Assembly: GCA_943329665.2 (NCBI GenBank) | Contig: CALQEU020000005.1 | Location: forward strand, 62,001 to 126,000 | DNA: 64,000 bases | Direction: 5' to 3' | Origin: JAJTFW01 sp903922455 | Lineage (GTDB): Bacteria > Bacteroidota > Bacteroidia > AKYH767-A > OLB10 | Shown here: one piece after another, positions 18,386-26,992 of the stretch | Layout of the letters: the number at the start of each line of letters is the position of its first letter | Position numbering within the stretch: position 1 is the first letter of the stretch | Notes under the pieces: model-generated | The model's database searches: none | Told to the model about the DNA's origin: nothing | The model's input: only the letters and a program-made list of their open reading frames with translations | Translations under genes and position numbers: made by a program

Positions 18386-18581
18386 ATAGCTCTAAGCTTG
18401 GTAAGGGGTAAGATTTTATTAACATCACTTCAAACTACTTTGTTTCAGCAGTAAAAGTTATAACGTTTAAGATATAATATAATCGATGAGAGGAATATTT
18501 TTTTTTGTAAGATTTCTACTTTAATTTTAAGAAAGGATTTATTTTTTTAATCTATAAATCCTAGTCACTATAAGACAATAA

Positions 18582-18603
18582 AGCCGGCGACAAGGCACCG
18601 GCT
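18582..18603 (-). terminator. Probable terminator after accA
   Basis: AGCCGG (18598-18603 read on the minus strand) and CCGGCT (18582-18587) form a GC-rich 6-bp stem with a 10-base loop, followed on the minus strand by TTTATTG. It lies 22 bases after the accA stop. The uridine run is weak, so the call is moderate. The remaining spacer up to dnaB is AT-rich and empty. Confidence 0.45.
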
Positions 18604-18624
18604 CCATTTTATCATCCGGTTTCT

Positions 18625-19584
18625 TTATTCGTTATATACTCCCATCGAGCAAAACTTATCAATTCTTTTTTGAATTCGTTCTTCTGGGGACATTGCTTTT
18701 AGCAATTTTAAATTCTTTAATATTTCTGATTTCACGGTTACAAACATTTCTAAGGGATTAGAATGTGCTCCGCCAATGGGTTCGGGAATAATTCCATCTA
18801 CTAAGTGAGATGAATTCATATCGATGGAAGTTAACTTCAATGCTTCTGCTGCTCTTTCCTTATTGTCCCAATTTCTCCATAAAATACTCGAACATGACTC
18901 CGGTGAAATTACAGAATACCACGTGTTTTCCAGCATAAATACTTTATCGCCGATTCCAATTCCTAATGCTCCACCGCTTGCGCCTTCCCCTACAATAATG
19001 CAGATCACAGGCACTTTAAGAATTGTCATTTCATATAAATTCCGAGCTATGGCTTCACCTTGTCCACGTTCTTCTGCTTCGAGTCCGGGATAAGCTCCAG
19101 GTGTATCGATTAAGGTAACAATGGGCTTATTAAATTTTTCAGCAAGTCTAAACAAACGTAATGCTTTGCGATATCCTTCAGGGTTCGGCATTCCGAAATT
19201 GCGAAACTGACGCATTTTCGTATTCGCACCTTTTTGTTGTCCAACAAACATTACAGTTTGACCATCCACATCACCAAAGCCGCCAATCATGGCTTTATCA
19301 TCTTTCACTTGACGATCGCCAAACAATTCCATGAATTGTCCGCCAGTGATAGCATTTATATAATCTAAAGTATAAGGTCTATCGGGATGTCGAGATAATT
19401 GAACGCGCTGCCAAGGAGTGAGGCTGCTAAAAATATCCTGCTTTGCTTTTTCAATTTTTGATTCAATTTCTCTAATTACTTCATCAACGTTTACCTTTCC
19501 CTTCTCCGATATCTGCTTTGCCTTTTCCAGTTGTTCATTCAAGTCTTCCAATGGCTTTTCAAAGTCCAATAATGTTCCGCTCAT
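18625..19584 (-). CDS. accA: Acetyl-CoA carboxylase carboxyltransferase subunit alpha
   Basis: Alpha subunit of the carboxyltransferase that moves CO2 from carboxybiotin to acetyl-CoA, the first committed step of fatty-acid synthesis. The 319 residues match E. coli AccA in length. Diagnostic segments are the N-terminal helical region LDFEKPLEDLNEQLEKAK, WQRVQLSRHPDRPYTLDYI, ELFGDRQVKDDKAMIGG, VTLIDTPGAYPGLEAEERGQ and the oxyanion-hole loop GEGASGGALGIGIGD. The start is the ATG at 19584. It is divergent from ispE, with both -7 boxes in the 71-base gap. Confidence 0.95.
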   Translation of the reverse strand: MSGTLLDFEKPLEDLNEQLEKAKQISEKGKVNVDEVIREIESKIEKAKQDIFSSLTPWQRVQLSRHPDRPYTLDYINAITGGQFMELFGDRQVKDDKAMIGGFGDVDGQTVMFVGQQKGANTKMRQFRNFGMPNPEGYRKALRLFRLAEKFNKPIVTLIDTPGAYPGLEAEERGQGEAIARNLYEMTILKVPVICIIVGEGASGGALGIGIGDKVFMLENTWYSVISPESCSSILWRNWDNKERAAEALKLTSIDMNSSHLVDGIIPEPIGGAHSNPLEMFVTVKSEILKNLKLLKAMSPEERIQKRIDKFCSMGVYNE

Positions 19585-19601
19585 GAGTTTAAGATTGTGT
19601 T

Positions 19602-19609
19602 CAAAGATA
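19602..19609 (-). promoter_or_regulatory. -7 promoter box TATCTTTG of accA
   Basis: An exact TAnnTTTG match on the minus strand ending 17 bases before the accA ATG. Confidence 0.5.
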
Positions 19610-19640
19610 CCCGAAAATCAAAAAACTCGGCAAGGTATGT

Positions 19641-19648
19641 TAACTTTG
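19641..19648 (+). promoter_or_regulatory. -7 promoter box TAACTTTG of ispE
   Basis: An exact TAnnTTTG match ending seven bases before the ispE ATG at 19656. It pairs with the divergent accA box 32 bases away. Confidence 0.5.
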
Positions 19649-19655
19649 TTCCTTC

Positions 19656-20465
19656 ATGGTCGAATTTCCACCCATTAAAATCAATTTAGGACTGAATATC
19701 ACTGCTAAATATGCTGATAACTTTCATGCTATCGAATCAGTTTTCTATCCTGTGGGCTGGACCGATGTGCTTGAAGTTATACAAACTGATAATCAAGGAT
19801 TTAATTTAGAACTCTCAGGACTTACCATACCGGGAACCATCTCTAAAAATCTGATATTCAAAGCTTATGAAATTTTAAAGAAACATTATAGTTTGCCTGG
19901 ATACAACTTCCATTTACATAAAATTCTGCCCATGGGAGCTGGATTAGGGGGAGGATCTTCGGATGGTACGGTAGCTCTTCAGCTGATGAATGAAGTATCT
20001 AATTTAGGCATTTCAGAAAAAAAAATGCAGGAATATGCACTTCAATTAGGAAGTGATTGCTCTTTCTTTTTGCAGAAAAAACCGATGTTCGTTACAGGTA
20101 GAGGAGAAATTTTAGCTCCAATTCAAGTGGATTTAACAGGATGGTACATCGTCATCGCAATGCCACCAGTTTCAATTTCGACCGCTGAAGCATACAGTTG
20201 GATCACTCCTCTTCAACCGCAAAAATCAATTCAAGAAATCATTTCCATGCCTATTGAGCAATGGAGAGATCAACTTAAAAATGATTTCGAAAAACATGCA
20301 ATAGAACATTTTCCTGTTATTAGAGAAATAAAAAACAAGATGTATGAAATGGGTGCAACGTATTCAAGCATGAGTGGATCTGGGGCTTCGGTATATGGCC
20401 TTTTTAAGAAAAAGCCACCACTTTTTCAACTGGAAGGAATGCAAACTTGGGAGGGGAAATTGTAG
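19656..20465 (+). CDS. ispE: 4-diphosphocytidyl-2-C-methyl-D-erythritol kinase
   Basis: GHMP kinase of the non-mevalonate (MEP) isoprenoid pathway; it phosphorylates the 2-hydroxyl of CDP-methylerythritol. The 269 residues are near family length. The N-terminal PIKINLGLNITAKYADNFHAIESVF is the substrate-binding start, PMGAGLGGGSSDG is the ATP-binding GHMP motif, LGSDCSFFLQ holds the catalytic Asp, and SMSGSGASVYGLF is motif 3. All are intact. Confidence 0.92.
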   Translation: MVEFPPIKINLGLNITAKYADNFHAIESVFYPVGWTDVLEVIQTDNQGFNLELSGLTIPGTISKNLIFKAYEILKKHYSLPGYNFHLHKILPMGAGLGGGSSDGTVALQLMNEVSNLGISEKKMQEYALQLGSDCSFFLQKKPMFVTGRGEILAPIQVDLTGWYIVIAMPPVSISTAEAYSWITPLQPQKSIQEIISMPIEQWRDQLKNDFEKHAIEHFPVIREIKNKMYEMGATYSSMSGSGASVYGLFKKKPPLFQLEGMQTWEGKL

Positions 20466-20509
20466 GGCTCAATCCATAAAATTAGAACTATCTTTAAGGA
20501 GTCATTATA

Positions 20510-20872
20510 TTGAAATCTTTTTCTAAAAAAATACTTTCTCAAATGTTAAAACGAATTGGATATATTAGAAATGTATCACCTAGAGGATGGATGTACATAT
20601 TAGAATGTGGTGACGGCACTTATTACACTGGAAGCACAATTAATTTAAACAAAAGATTATTAGAACATCAAAGCGGAAAAGGAGCAAATCATACAAAAAA
20701 TAGACTCCCTGTAAAACTTGTTTACTCTGAAAAATTCAATCGGATTCAAGATGCATTTTATAGAGAAAAACAAATTCAAAATTGGTGCAGAGCAAAAAAA
20801 ATAGCATTAATTAATGGCAACATAAAAGAATTGAAGGAACTAGCAATTGCTTATCGAGATAAAATGACGTAG
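20510..20872 (+). CDS. GIY-YIG domain protein (UPF0213-like endonuclease)
   Basis: A small single-domain protein with the GIY-YIG nuclease fold. The signature is MYILECGDGTYYTGST (about residues 27-42), followed by LNKRLLEHQSGKGANHTKNR and the domain-end DAFYREKQIQNWCRAKK with its conserved Glu. These stand-alone proteins are widespread, sometimes mobile, and mostly uncharacterised. The longest frame starts at TTG 20510, eight bases after an AAGGAG that would be a good Shine-Dalgarno, unusual here; starts at the internal ATGs 20543 or 20591 are alternatives. The 3' end runs directly into a tandem repeat array. Confidence 0.75.
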   Translation: MKSFSKKILSQMLKRIGYIRNVSPRGWMYILECGDGTYYTGSTINLNKRLLEHQSGKGANHTKNRLPVKLVYSEKFNRIQDAFYREKQIQNWCRAKKIALINGNIKELKELAIAYRDKMT

Positions 20873-20873
20873 T

Positions 20874-20957
20874 CTGCCCGCGAGTTCCAACATGCTGCCC
20901 TCGAGTTCCATCCTGCTGCCCTCGAGTTCCATCCTGCTGCCCTCGAGTTCCCTCGGG
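20874..20957 (+). repeat. Four-copy 21-bp tandem repeat
   Basis: CTGCCCTCGAGTTCCATCCTG repeats with an exact period of 21 bases, units beginning at 20874, 20895, 20916 and 20937. The first and last copies diverge. Each unit contains CTCGAG or a variant. The array begins immediately after the stop codon of the GIY-YIG gene and ends in CTCGGGCAGCG, able to pair with CTGCCC. There are no unique spacers, so it is not CRISPR. Confidence 0.8.
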
Positions 20958-20972
20958 CAGCGTTAAAAAAAA

Positions 20973-21047
20973 CGATGTTGGCTGAGGCTGCCTTCTACAG
21001 GCTCAGGCTGCTCTCGTTGTTGGCTGAGGCTCTCGAAGCCAACCTAC
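20973..21047. repeat. GTTGGCTGAGGCT repeat pair with closing inverted repeat
   Basis: GTTGGCTGAGGCT occurs twice (about 20977 and 21019), and the second copy closes as a hairpin with AGCCAAC near 21040. Similar wording (CTGAGGCTCTCGAGGGCAGC) recurs near 58000, suggesting another dispersed intergenic repeat family. Confidence 0.5.
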
Positions 21048-21060
21048 CTAAAAAAGAACT

Positions 21061-21975
21061 ATGAACTCCTCCATAAAATCTACTCTACATCCCTCCAACC
21101 CGCATCGTAATCGTTACGATTTTCCATCATTGATAAAAGCTTCCTCTAAATTAGCGGAGTTTGTGAGTGTAAATAAGTTTGGAGATGAATCCATCGATTT
21201 TTTTAATCCCCGAGCGGTAATTGCATTGAATAAAGCGTTGCTTAAAAAGTTTTATCATATCGATTATTGGGAGATTCCAGATGGATATTTGTGTCCTCCT
21301 ATTCCAGGAAGAGCTGAATACATCCATCAAGTAGCTTCTCTCATCAAAGAAAATAATACATTAAAAAAAGAAACTGCTGTCCATGAAAATATAAGATGCT
21401 TGGATATTGGTATAGGTGCAAATTGCATTTATCCTATTATTGGAATAAATGCTTACGGCTGGACATTTGTTGGATCAGACGTGGATCAAGAGGCATTGGA
21501 TGCAGCACAAAAAATTATTGACAACAATGTAGGACTTCAAGGCAAACTGGAACTTCGCTATCAATCTAAAAGAAAATTTATTTTGCATGGCATCATTCAA
21601 AAGGATGAAAAATTTGATTTGACAATATGCAATCCACCGTTTCATTCATCCGCAGCAGAGGCGAAAAAAGAAGCGATTAAGAAACTTTCCAATTTAAAGA
21701 AACGACAAATCAAGCATCCGCTATTGAACTTTGGCGGACAAACTTCTGAAATTTGGTGCGATGGTGGAGAGGAAAAATTTATTTTGAAGATGATTGATGA
21801 GAGTATGTCTTTTCAAACTTCTTGTAAATGGTTTACAACGATGGTTTCTAAAGCGACACATCTCAAAAATATTTATGCTGCATTGGATAAAATACCAAAT
21901 CTTAAACACCAAACCATTCCCATGGAAATGGGTAATAAAGTTTCTAGAATTGTGGCATGGACGTATCAACTTTAA
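21061..21975 (+). CDS. rlmF: 23S rRNA (adenine(1618)-N(6))-methyltransferase
   Basis: Methylates N6 of A1618 in 23S rRNA. The 304-residue protein has the RlmF start (HPSNPHRNRYDFPSLIKASSKL), the SAM-binding strand CLDIGIGANCIYPIIG (about 117-132), the acidic loop GSDVDQEALDAA, and the adenine-methyltransferase motif TICNPPFHSS. The C-terminal NFGGQTSEIWCDGGEEKFI is also typical. The start is the ATG at 21061. The upstream spacer is filled with repeats. Confidence 0.93.
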   Translation: MNSSIKSTLHPSNPHRNRYDFPSLIKASSKLAEFVSVNKFGDESIDFFNPRAVIALNKALLKKFYHIDYWEIPDGYLCPPIPGRAEYIHQVASLIKENNTLKKETAVHENIRCLDIGIGANCIYPIIGINAYGWTFVGSDVDQEALDAAQKIIDNNVGLQGKLELRYQSKRKFILHGIIQKDEKFDLTICNPPFHSSAAEAKKEAIKKLSNLKKRQIKHPLLNFGGQTSEIWCDGGEEKFILKMIDESMSFQTSCKWFTTMVSKATHLKNIYAALDKIPNLKHQTIPMEMGNKVSRIVAWTYQL

Positions 21976-22025
21976 TATCATCTAAATATTTTTCATAAAA
22001 GCATATTCACTATTTAAATTAAATC

Positions 22026-23990
22026 ATGAAAAATTTACTAAAATCAAGATACTCGCTTTACCTTTCTTTATTGCTTCTTTACGTTTGTCTTTCATTTGTT
22101 GTTCGACTAACACTTTATTTCCTTGCACATGCAGGAATAGACTTTTCCATAGTAGCAGTTATTAAGATATTTTCTATTGGGCTTTACTTTGATCTGGCCA
22201 CTGCAGTTTTTCTATTCGCATTTTATTCGCTTTACATCTTATTTATACCCGTTAACTGGGTAGGTGGTAAATTAGATAAAGTGCTTACTTACGTTATCAC
22301 CACCATTTCTCTTTTCATAGTTGTTTTTTCAATCATTGCAGAATTTCCTTTTTGGGAAGAATTTAACACTCGCTTTAATTTTATTGCTGTTGACTATTTA
22401 ATTTATACTTATGAAGTCATCGAAAACATTAATCAATCCTATTCCATTCCACTTATCCTAATTGTTTTGTTTAGCATCATTGCTGCCATTATCTATTTAT
22501 TCAAAAAGAAACATATTTATGAATATACCTTTTCGAATAAACCTCACCTTGTAAGCAGAATCATCGTTTTCACCTTATCACTTTGTGCACTTTTGATTTT
22601 TAGCAATTTCACTACCAATAAGCAAGCAGAATGGAGTTCCAATTTATATGAAAATGAATTAAGCAAGAATGGTGTATTTTCCTTCTTTGCAGCCTATCGT
22701 TCCAACGAACTCGACTATAACACCTTTTACACACGTTTAGATGACAAAGAAGCTTTTGCCATTGTAAAAGAAGAAATACTTCAACAGAATCAAACGTATA
22801 CTACACAAAATGATTTTGATTTGTCACGACATGTAGTGGGAAGAGAAGAAACCAAACCCAATATTATTCTAATTTGCATTGAAAGTTTTAGTGCTGATTT
22901 CTTAAGCACCTTTGGAAACCAACAAAACATTACACCTGTTTATGATACTTTGACAAATCATAGTATTTTCCTCTCCAACCTGTATGCAACAGGAACGAGG
23001 ACTATTAGAGGAATGGAAGCGCTTACCTTATCCATCCCCCCTACTCCAGGAAACAGCATTGTGAGAAGACCCAACAACGATCATTTATTTTCGATAGCAA
23101 CCATCTTAAGAAAAAAAGAATATGCACTTAGCTTTATTTATGGTGGCGATGGATATTTCGACAATATGAATACTTATTTTGGAGGACAAGGTTTCACGAT
23201 CATCGATAGAGATCGAGGAAATCCATTATCTGAACATATTCAAACCACTCGAATTCCGATTTCAGATCAAGACGTAACATTTGAAAATGCTTGGGGTATT
23301 TGTGATGAAGATCTATATCGACAATCGTTAAAGGATGCCGACAAAAATGTTAAAAAAAACAAACCTTTTTTCCAGTTTCTAATGACTACCTCTAATCACA
23401 AACCCTATTCATTTCCTCAAAATAAAATTGATTTACCACAAGGAAATCGTGAAGGTGCTGTAAAATACACTGATTTTGCAATTGGAGAATTTTTAAAAGA
23501 GGCTAAGAAAAAATCATGGTTTAAAAATACAGTATTCGTAATTGTTGCGGATCACTGTGCTAGCAGTGCAGGGAAATGGGAAGTAAATATTCAAAAACAT
23601 CATATTCCAGCTTTGATTTATAACTTGCCACAAAAAGATTCCGTGATCTCTACGTTAGCCTCACAAATTGATTTAATGCCTACACTATTTGGTTACTTAG
23701 GTTGGAGTTATGACACCCAATTATTTGGGAAAGACCTCAACTACATTAAACTAGGTGAAGAGCGTGCTTTATTAGGAAATTACAGAACCGTTGGCATGTT
23801 AAAGAATCAAATCTTCACGGAAATCAATGATCGAAAAAAATCTTACCAATATTCGTGGGATTCGAAAAATAGCCATATGGTTAAGTTCGATTCCATAAAA
23901 AACGAAGAACTAAAAAACATTTGCATCTCCTATTATCAAACCGCTAGCTATAACTTCAAGAATGGATTGATGAAAGAAAATAATAAGTGA
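22026..23990 (+). CDS. LtaS-family membrane sulfatase / phosphoglycerol transferase
   Basis: A 654-residue membrane enzyme of the alkaline-phosphatase superfamily. Five membrane helices occupy about residues 10-195. The periplasmic catalytic domain has the metal-binding start NIILICIESFSADFLS, the nucleophile Thr region ATGTRTIRGMEALTL, and the metal ligands in VIVADHCASS. In Gram-positives LtaS builds lipoteichoic acid. In Bacteroidota the homologues have no established glycerol-phosphate polymer product; modification of surface glycan or lipid by phosphoglycerol or phosphoethanolamine is a reasonable inference. It follows rlmF by 50 bases and ends at a strong terminator. Confidence 0.85.
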   Translation: MKNLLKSRYSLYLSLLLLYVCLSFVVRLTLYFLAHAGIDFSIVAVIKIFSIGLYFDLATAVFLFAFYSLYILFIPVNWVGGKLDKVLTYVITTISLFIVVFSIIAEFPFWEEFNTRFNFIAVDYLIYTYEVIENINQSYSIPLILIVLFSIIAAIIYLFKKKHIYEYTFSNKPHLVSRIIVFTLSLCALLIFSNFTTNKQAEWSSNLYENELSKNGVFSFFAAYRSNELDYNTFYTRLDDKEAFAIVKEEILQQNQTYTTQNDFDLSRHVVGREETKPNIILICIESFSADFLSTFGNQQNITPVYDTLTNHSIFLSNLYATGTRTIRGMEALTLSIPPTPGNSIVRRPNNDHLFSIATILRKKEYALSFIYGGDGYFDNMNTYFGGQGFTIIDRDRGNPLSEHIQTTRIPISDQDVTFENAWGICDEDLYRQSLKDADKNVKKNKPFFQFLMTTSNHKPYSFPQNKIDLPQGNREGAVKYTDFAIGEFLKEAKKKSWFKNTVFVIVADHCASSAGKWEVNIQKHHIPALIYNLPQKDSVISTLASQIDLMPTLFGYLGWSYDTQLFGKDLNYIKLGEERALLGNYRTVGMLKNQIFTEINDRKKSYQYSWDSKNSHMVKFDSIKNEELKNICISYYQTASYNFKNGLMKENNK

Positions 23991-24040
23991 AAATAATGAA
24001 CTAATGAAAATTAGATTCACTTCATCTAATTGAATTTTTA

Positions 24041-24078
24041 AAATGGGTAAACGAATATTCAAACACGTTTACCCATTT
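24041..24078. terminator. Bidirectional terminator between the LtaS-like and phospholipase-like genes
   Basis: AAATGGGTAAACG (24041-24053) and CGTTTACCCATTT (24066-24078) form a perfect 13-bp stem with a 12-base loop, with T-rich flanks on both sides. It lies between two convergent genes and can serve both. A smaller hairpin, AATTAGAT/ATCTAATT, precedes it at 24009-24031. Confidence 0.8.
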
Positions 24079-24092
24079 AATTTTTACAGAAC

Positions 24093-25076
24093 TTAATCCT
24101 TATGATCATGTTCATCAAAAGTTCCAGTGCTCAACTTCACATTCAAACTATCTAATTCGTTTTTCGCTTCTTTACTTAAAATGAATTCGCCATCATAATG
24201 CATCGATGGCATCCCTGCATTGACCCAGGCCGTGTACCAAAAGCAACCAACGAGATAAACGGCTTTATTAAATCTTCTTTCTACCATTCCATTTAATGCT
24301 TCATGATAAGCCTTGCTATAGGCTACTGAAAAAGTCTTGATCATTTGTCCACCGCGCTCTTCATAACTGTATTTCTGATCTGCAGGAAAAGATTTACTTA
24401 ATGCTTTTTCGATGCTTAAAACAGAATCGTGTGCAGCGTAACTCTCTCTTAATATTTGCCAAATTACTTCAGATGGATTCTCTAAATACACTGCAGTACC
24501 TGTTATTCGACTATAGTCCTTACCGTACAACTCGGGTAACCTTGATTCCCAAAAACCATGTATTCCGTGTTGACCGGTTAGTTGTCCATTATAATTTCGA
24601 GTACAATGAAGCGGCACATGTGCATCGCCAATGTAATGGCCAATGTCGGCAGAGTTGCGCAGAATCCGTTCTCTATCTTGTGCTTTAAATGCAGACGTAA
24701 GTCGAAACAACATCGTTTGAATATGCCATGGAACGATACCATGCGCTTTCAGTGTATCCTCACCAATTTTTGCAACTGCTTCATCCCATCGCTTGGGTAA
24801 ACTATCGAATGGATGATCACCATAACGATCGAGGTCAATAAAATGCCGAGGAGCTTCATTCGGATCTGCATAACGACGTTTGTCAGGATCCACTGCATGC
24901 TCTGTGATAAACCGCACATGCTCCTTGTAGAACCCAAACATTTCGGGAGGCAAGGTGAAAATGGCAGCATGATTAATTTGTTGATGGCCCCAGAAGCCCC
25001 AGGCGAAGAGGGTAACTACCGTACCTGGTACGATAATCAACGACAGCATCCAGCTGCCCAATAGTTTTTTATTCAT
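24093..25076 (-). CDS. Exported zinc-dependent phospholipase C / S1-P1 nuclease-like protein
   Basis: A 327-residue secreted protein with the fold shared by bacterial phospholipase C and P1 nuclease. After a signal peptide the mature chain would begin WGFWGHQQINHAA, where an N-terminal Trp and the next His are zinc ligands in this superfamily. Further ligands are seen in RHFIDLDRYGDHPF and in SADIGHYIGDAHVPLHCTRN with LTGQHGIHGFWE. The ligand set therefore looks complete. Whether the substrate is phospholipid or nucleic acid cannot be told by eye; close Bacteroidota relatives are usually called phospholipase C family. It is a single gene on the minus strand, convergent with the LtaS-like gene. 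Confidence 0.78.
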   Translation of the reverse strand: MNKKLLGSWMLSLIIVPGTVVTLFAWGFWGHQQINHAAIFTLPPEMFGFYKEHVRFITEHAVDPDKRRYADPNEAPRHFIDLDRYGDHPFDSLPKRWDEAVAKIGEDTLKAHGIVPWHIQTMLFRLTSAFKAQDRERILRNSADIGHYIGDAHVPLHCTRNYNGQLTGQHGIHGFWESRLPELYGKDYSRITGTAVYLENPSEVIWQILRESYAAHDSVLSIEKALSKSFPADQKYSYEERGGQMIKTFSVAYSKAYHEALNGMVERRFNKAVYLVGCFWYTAWVNAGMPSMHYDGEFILSKEAKNELDSLNVKLSTGTFDEHDHKD

Positions 25077-25107
25077 AGTACTAAAAATTAATTACGCCCA
25101 ATAAAAA

Positions 25108-25848
25108 TCAGGCAACAAACTTTACTAATACACCATTCACCATCACCGGAACTACGGGTGCTAAATTAGGTGTTAAACAATATTCTACGTCTTTATCAAT
25201 TTGTAATCTTTCTAATCTTTTGCGATGCGAACTTTTATCCAAAAACGCATTTAAATCAGGCTTTGCAAGACTGTACAAATGCATCGCAGCAATCACTGCA
25301 TCACACATTCTATTCATCTCATAATGGGACTCCAATTGCTCAGCAATCGCTCCTGCTAGAATTGTATCCTCTAAGTTAAATGAATTTTTCCAGCCCGAAC
25401 ACAATAACAATACACTCTTATTTTGATTGTTTAACCAATCACATAAACAATCGAGATTTAAAAAAGAACCAATCACAATTTGATAAGCGCCGGCAGCTGC
25501 AGCTATGGCTTGTGTTCCGTTCGTAGTAGTTAAAGCAATATCGCGATCTTTTACTCTTGGATCTAAATAACTGAATGGAGAATTTCCCAAATCATATCCA
25601 TCCAACATTTCTCCATTTCGTTCTGCTCCTACTAAATATCCTTTTGCTTTATAAGAAAAACTTTCTTCCATGGTGGGAACAGGTACAATGCTTTTCACAC
25701 CATTTGCAAATGCAACACAAATGGAAGAAGTAGCGCGCAAAACATCAATTACCACCACGATCGAATCAGAAATATCGTGAAGATGAATCAATGCAGGCGA
25801 GAAACAAACTTCTAGCGTGCGTGAGGCAGAGGCATTTTTATTGGCCAA
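25108..25848 (-). CDS. comB: 2-phosphosulfolactate phosphatase
   Basis: ComB-family phosphatase (246 residues), converting 2-phosphosulfolactate to sulfolactate. The family marks are VVVIDVLRATSSICVAFANG, GAERNGEMLDGYDLGNSPFSY and LTTTNGTQAI. The frame has no ATG: a TAA stop lies four codons upstream of the TTG at 25848, which is the likely start. It follows gcvT by nine bases on the same strand and is probably co-transcribed. Methanogens use the reaction for coenzyme M; in bacteria such as this one the product may lead toward sulfonates such as cysteate, a precursor of Bacteroidota sulfonolipids, but that link is inference. Confidence 0.85.
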   Translation of the reverse strand: MANKNASASRTLEVCFSPALIHLHDISDSIVVVIDVLRATSSICVAFANGVKSIVPVPTMEESFSYKAKGYLVGAERNGEMLDGYDLGNSPFSYLDPRVKDRDIALTTTNGTQAIAAAAGAYQIVIGSFLNLDCLCDWLNNQNKSVLLLCSGWKNSFNLEDTILAGAIAEQLESHYEMNRMCDAVIAAMHLYSLAKPDLNAFLDKSSHRKRLERLQIDKDVEYCLTPNLAPVVPVMVNGVLVKFVA

Positions 25849-25857
25849 TGGAATTTT

Positions 25858-26961
25858 TTATTTTTTTAAGAAAGGAGTTTTTACAACGACAGCTTTAATG
25901 GCTTTATCTCTAATTTTTATGTAGATTTCATTTCCTTCTGTGGCATGTTCTTTCGCAACATAACCCATTCCAATTGCTTTTTGCAAACTGGGAGATTGAG
26001 TTCCTGATGTAACAATTCCAATCACTTTATTTTGTGCATCCACGATTTCATAATCGTGACGTGGAATTCCTTTTTCTACCATTTCAAAACCAGAAAGTTT
26101 TCTAGATACACCAGCTTCTTTCTGTGCTTTTAAAGCCGTTGAATTCGTAAAATCTTTTGTGAACTTAGTAATCCATCCCAATCCAGCTTCTATCGGTGAC
26201 GTGGTATCGCCAATGTCATTTCCATACAAGCAGAAGCCCATCTCCAAACGCAAGGTATCACGACAACCCAATCCGCAAGGTTTAATATCAAATTCTCTTC
26301 CTGCTTCCATTAATGCATTCCAAATCGTTTCTGCATATTGGTTTTCGAAATACAATTCAAATCCACCTGCACCAGTATAGCCTGTATTAGAAATTAAAAT
26401 GTTTTTGCAACCTGCCACTTCTCCTTTTGAAAAATTATAATATGGAATAGCCGCTAAATCGACTGACGTTAATTTTTGAATGGTGGCTAAAGCATGAGGA
26501 CCTTGTACCGCCAGGAGCGAAGTCTTATCAGAGATGTCATGCATCTCCACATTTCCCGTATTGAACTTCTGAATCCAGTGCCAATCTTTTTCAATGTTCG
26601 ATGCATTTACTACCAACATCCAATGCCCATCTTCCAAAGCATAAACGATTAGATCATCCACAATTCCACCTGTTTCATTTGGGAAACAAGAATACTGTGC
26701 TTTGCCTGGACTCAATTTTGAAACGTCGTTGCTAGTCACACGTTGAATTAAATCTAATGCGCCTTCCCCTTTCAAAATAAATTCTCCCATGTGAGAAACA
26801 TCAAAAACACCTACCGAAGAGCGAACTTTTTCATGCTCAACATTAATTCCTTCGTATTGAACAGGCATCATATATCCTGCAAATGGAACCATTTTCGCTC
26901 CTAATCGAGTGTGTAATTCCGTTAAGGCAGTTTGTTTTAAAGTTTCGCTTGTAGTTGTCAT
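25858..26961 (-). CDS. gcvT: Aminomethyltransferase (glycine cleavage T protein)
   Basis: T protein of the glycine cleavage system; it releases ammonia from aminomethyl-lipoyl H protein and makes methylene-tetrahydrofolate. The 367 residues are normal length. Family segments include GVFDVSHMGEFILKG near the N-terminus, GGIVDDLIVY, SNTGYTGAGGFELYF, CGLGCRDTLRLEMGFCLYGND (folate site) and the C-terminal VTSGTQSPSLQKAIGMGYV. The start is the ATG at 26961, with a TAAATTTG box 22 bases upstream. H and P protein genes are not in this window. comB follows it closely. Confidence 0.93.
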   Translation of the reverse strand: MTTTSETLKQTALTELHTRLGAKMVPFAGYMMPVQYEGINVEHEKVRSSVGVFDVSHMGEFILKGEGALDLIQRVTSNDVSKLSPGKAQYSCFPNETGGIVDDLIVYALEDGHWMLVVNASNIEKDWHWIQKFNTGNVEMHDISDKTSLLAVQGPHALATIQKLTSVDLAAIPYYNFSKGEVAGCKNILISNTGYTGAGGFELYFENQYAETIWNALMEAGREFDIKPCGLGCRDTLRLEMGFCLYGNDIGDTTSPIEAGLGWITKFTKDFTNSTALKAQKEAGVSRKLSGFEMVEKGIPRHDYEIVDAQNKVIGIVTSGTQSPSLQKAIGMGYVAKEHATEGNEIYIKIRDKAIKAVVVKTPFLKK

Positions 26962-26983
26962 CGGTATTAATTTAATGAGGTTG

Positions 26984-26991
26984 CAAATTTA
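26984..26991 (-). promoter_or_regulatory. -7 promoter box TAAATTTG of gcvT-comB
   Basis: An exact TAnnTTTG match on the minus strand, 22 bases before the gcvT ATG. It slightly overlaps the end of the upstream glycosyltransferase gene region, so gcvT-comB appears separately transcribed. Confidence 0.45.
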
Positions 26992-26992
26992 A

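Noticed and set aside
20874..20957. Possible CRISPR array at the 21-bp tandem repeat
   Set aside because: The units abut with no unique spacers, and the copies differ inside the unit. It is a plain tandem repeat.
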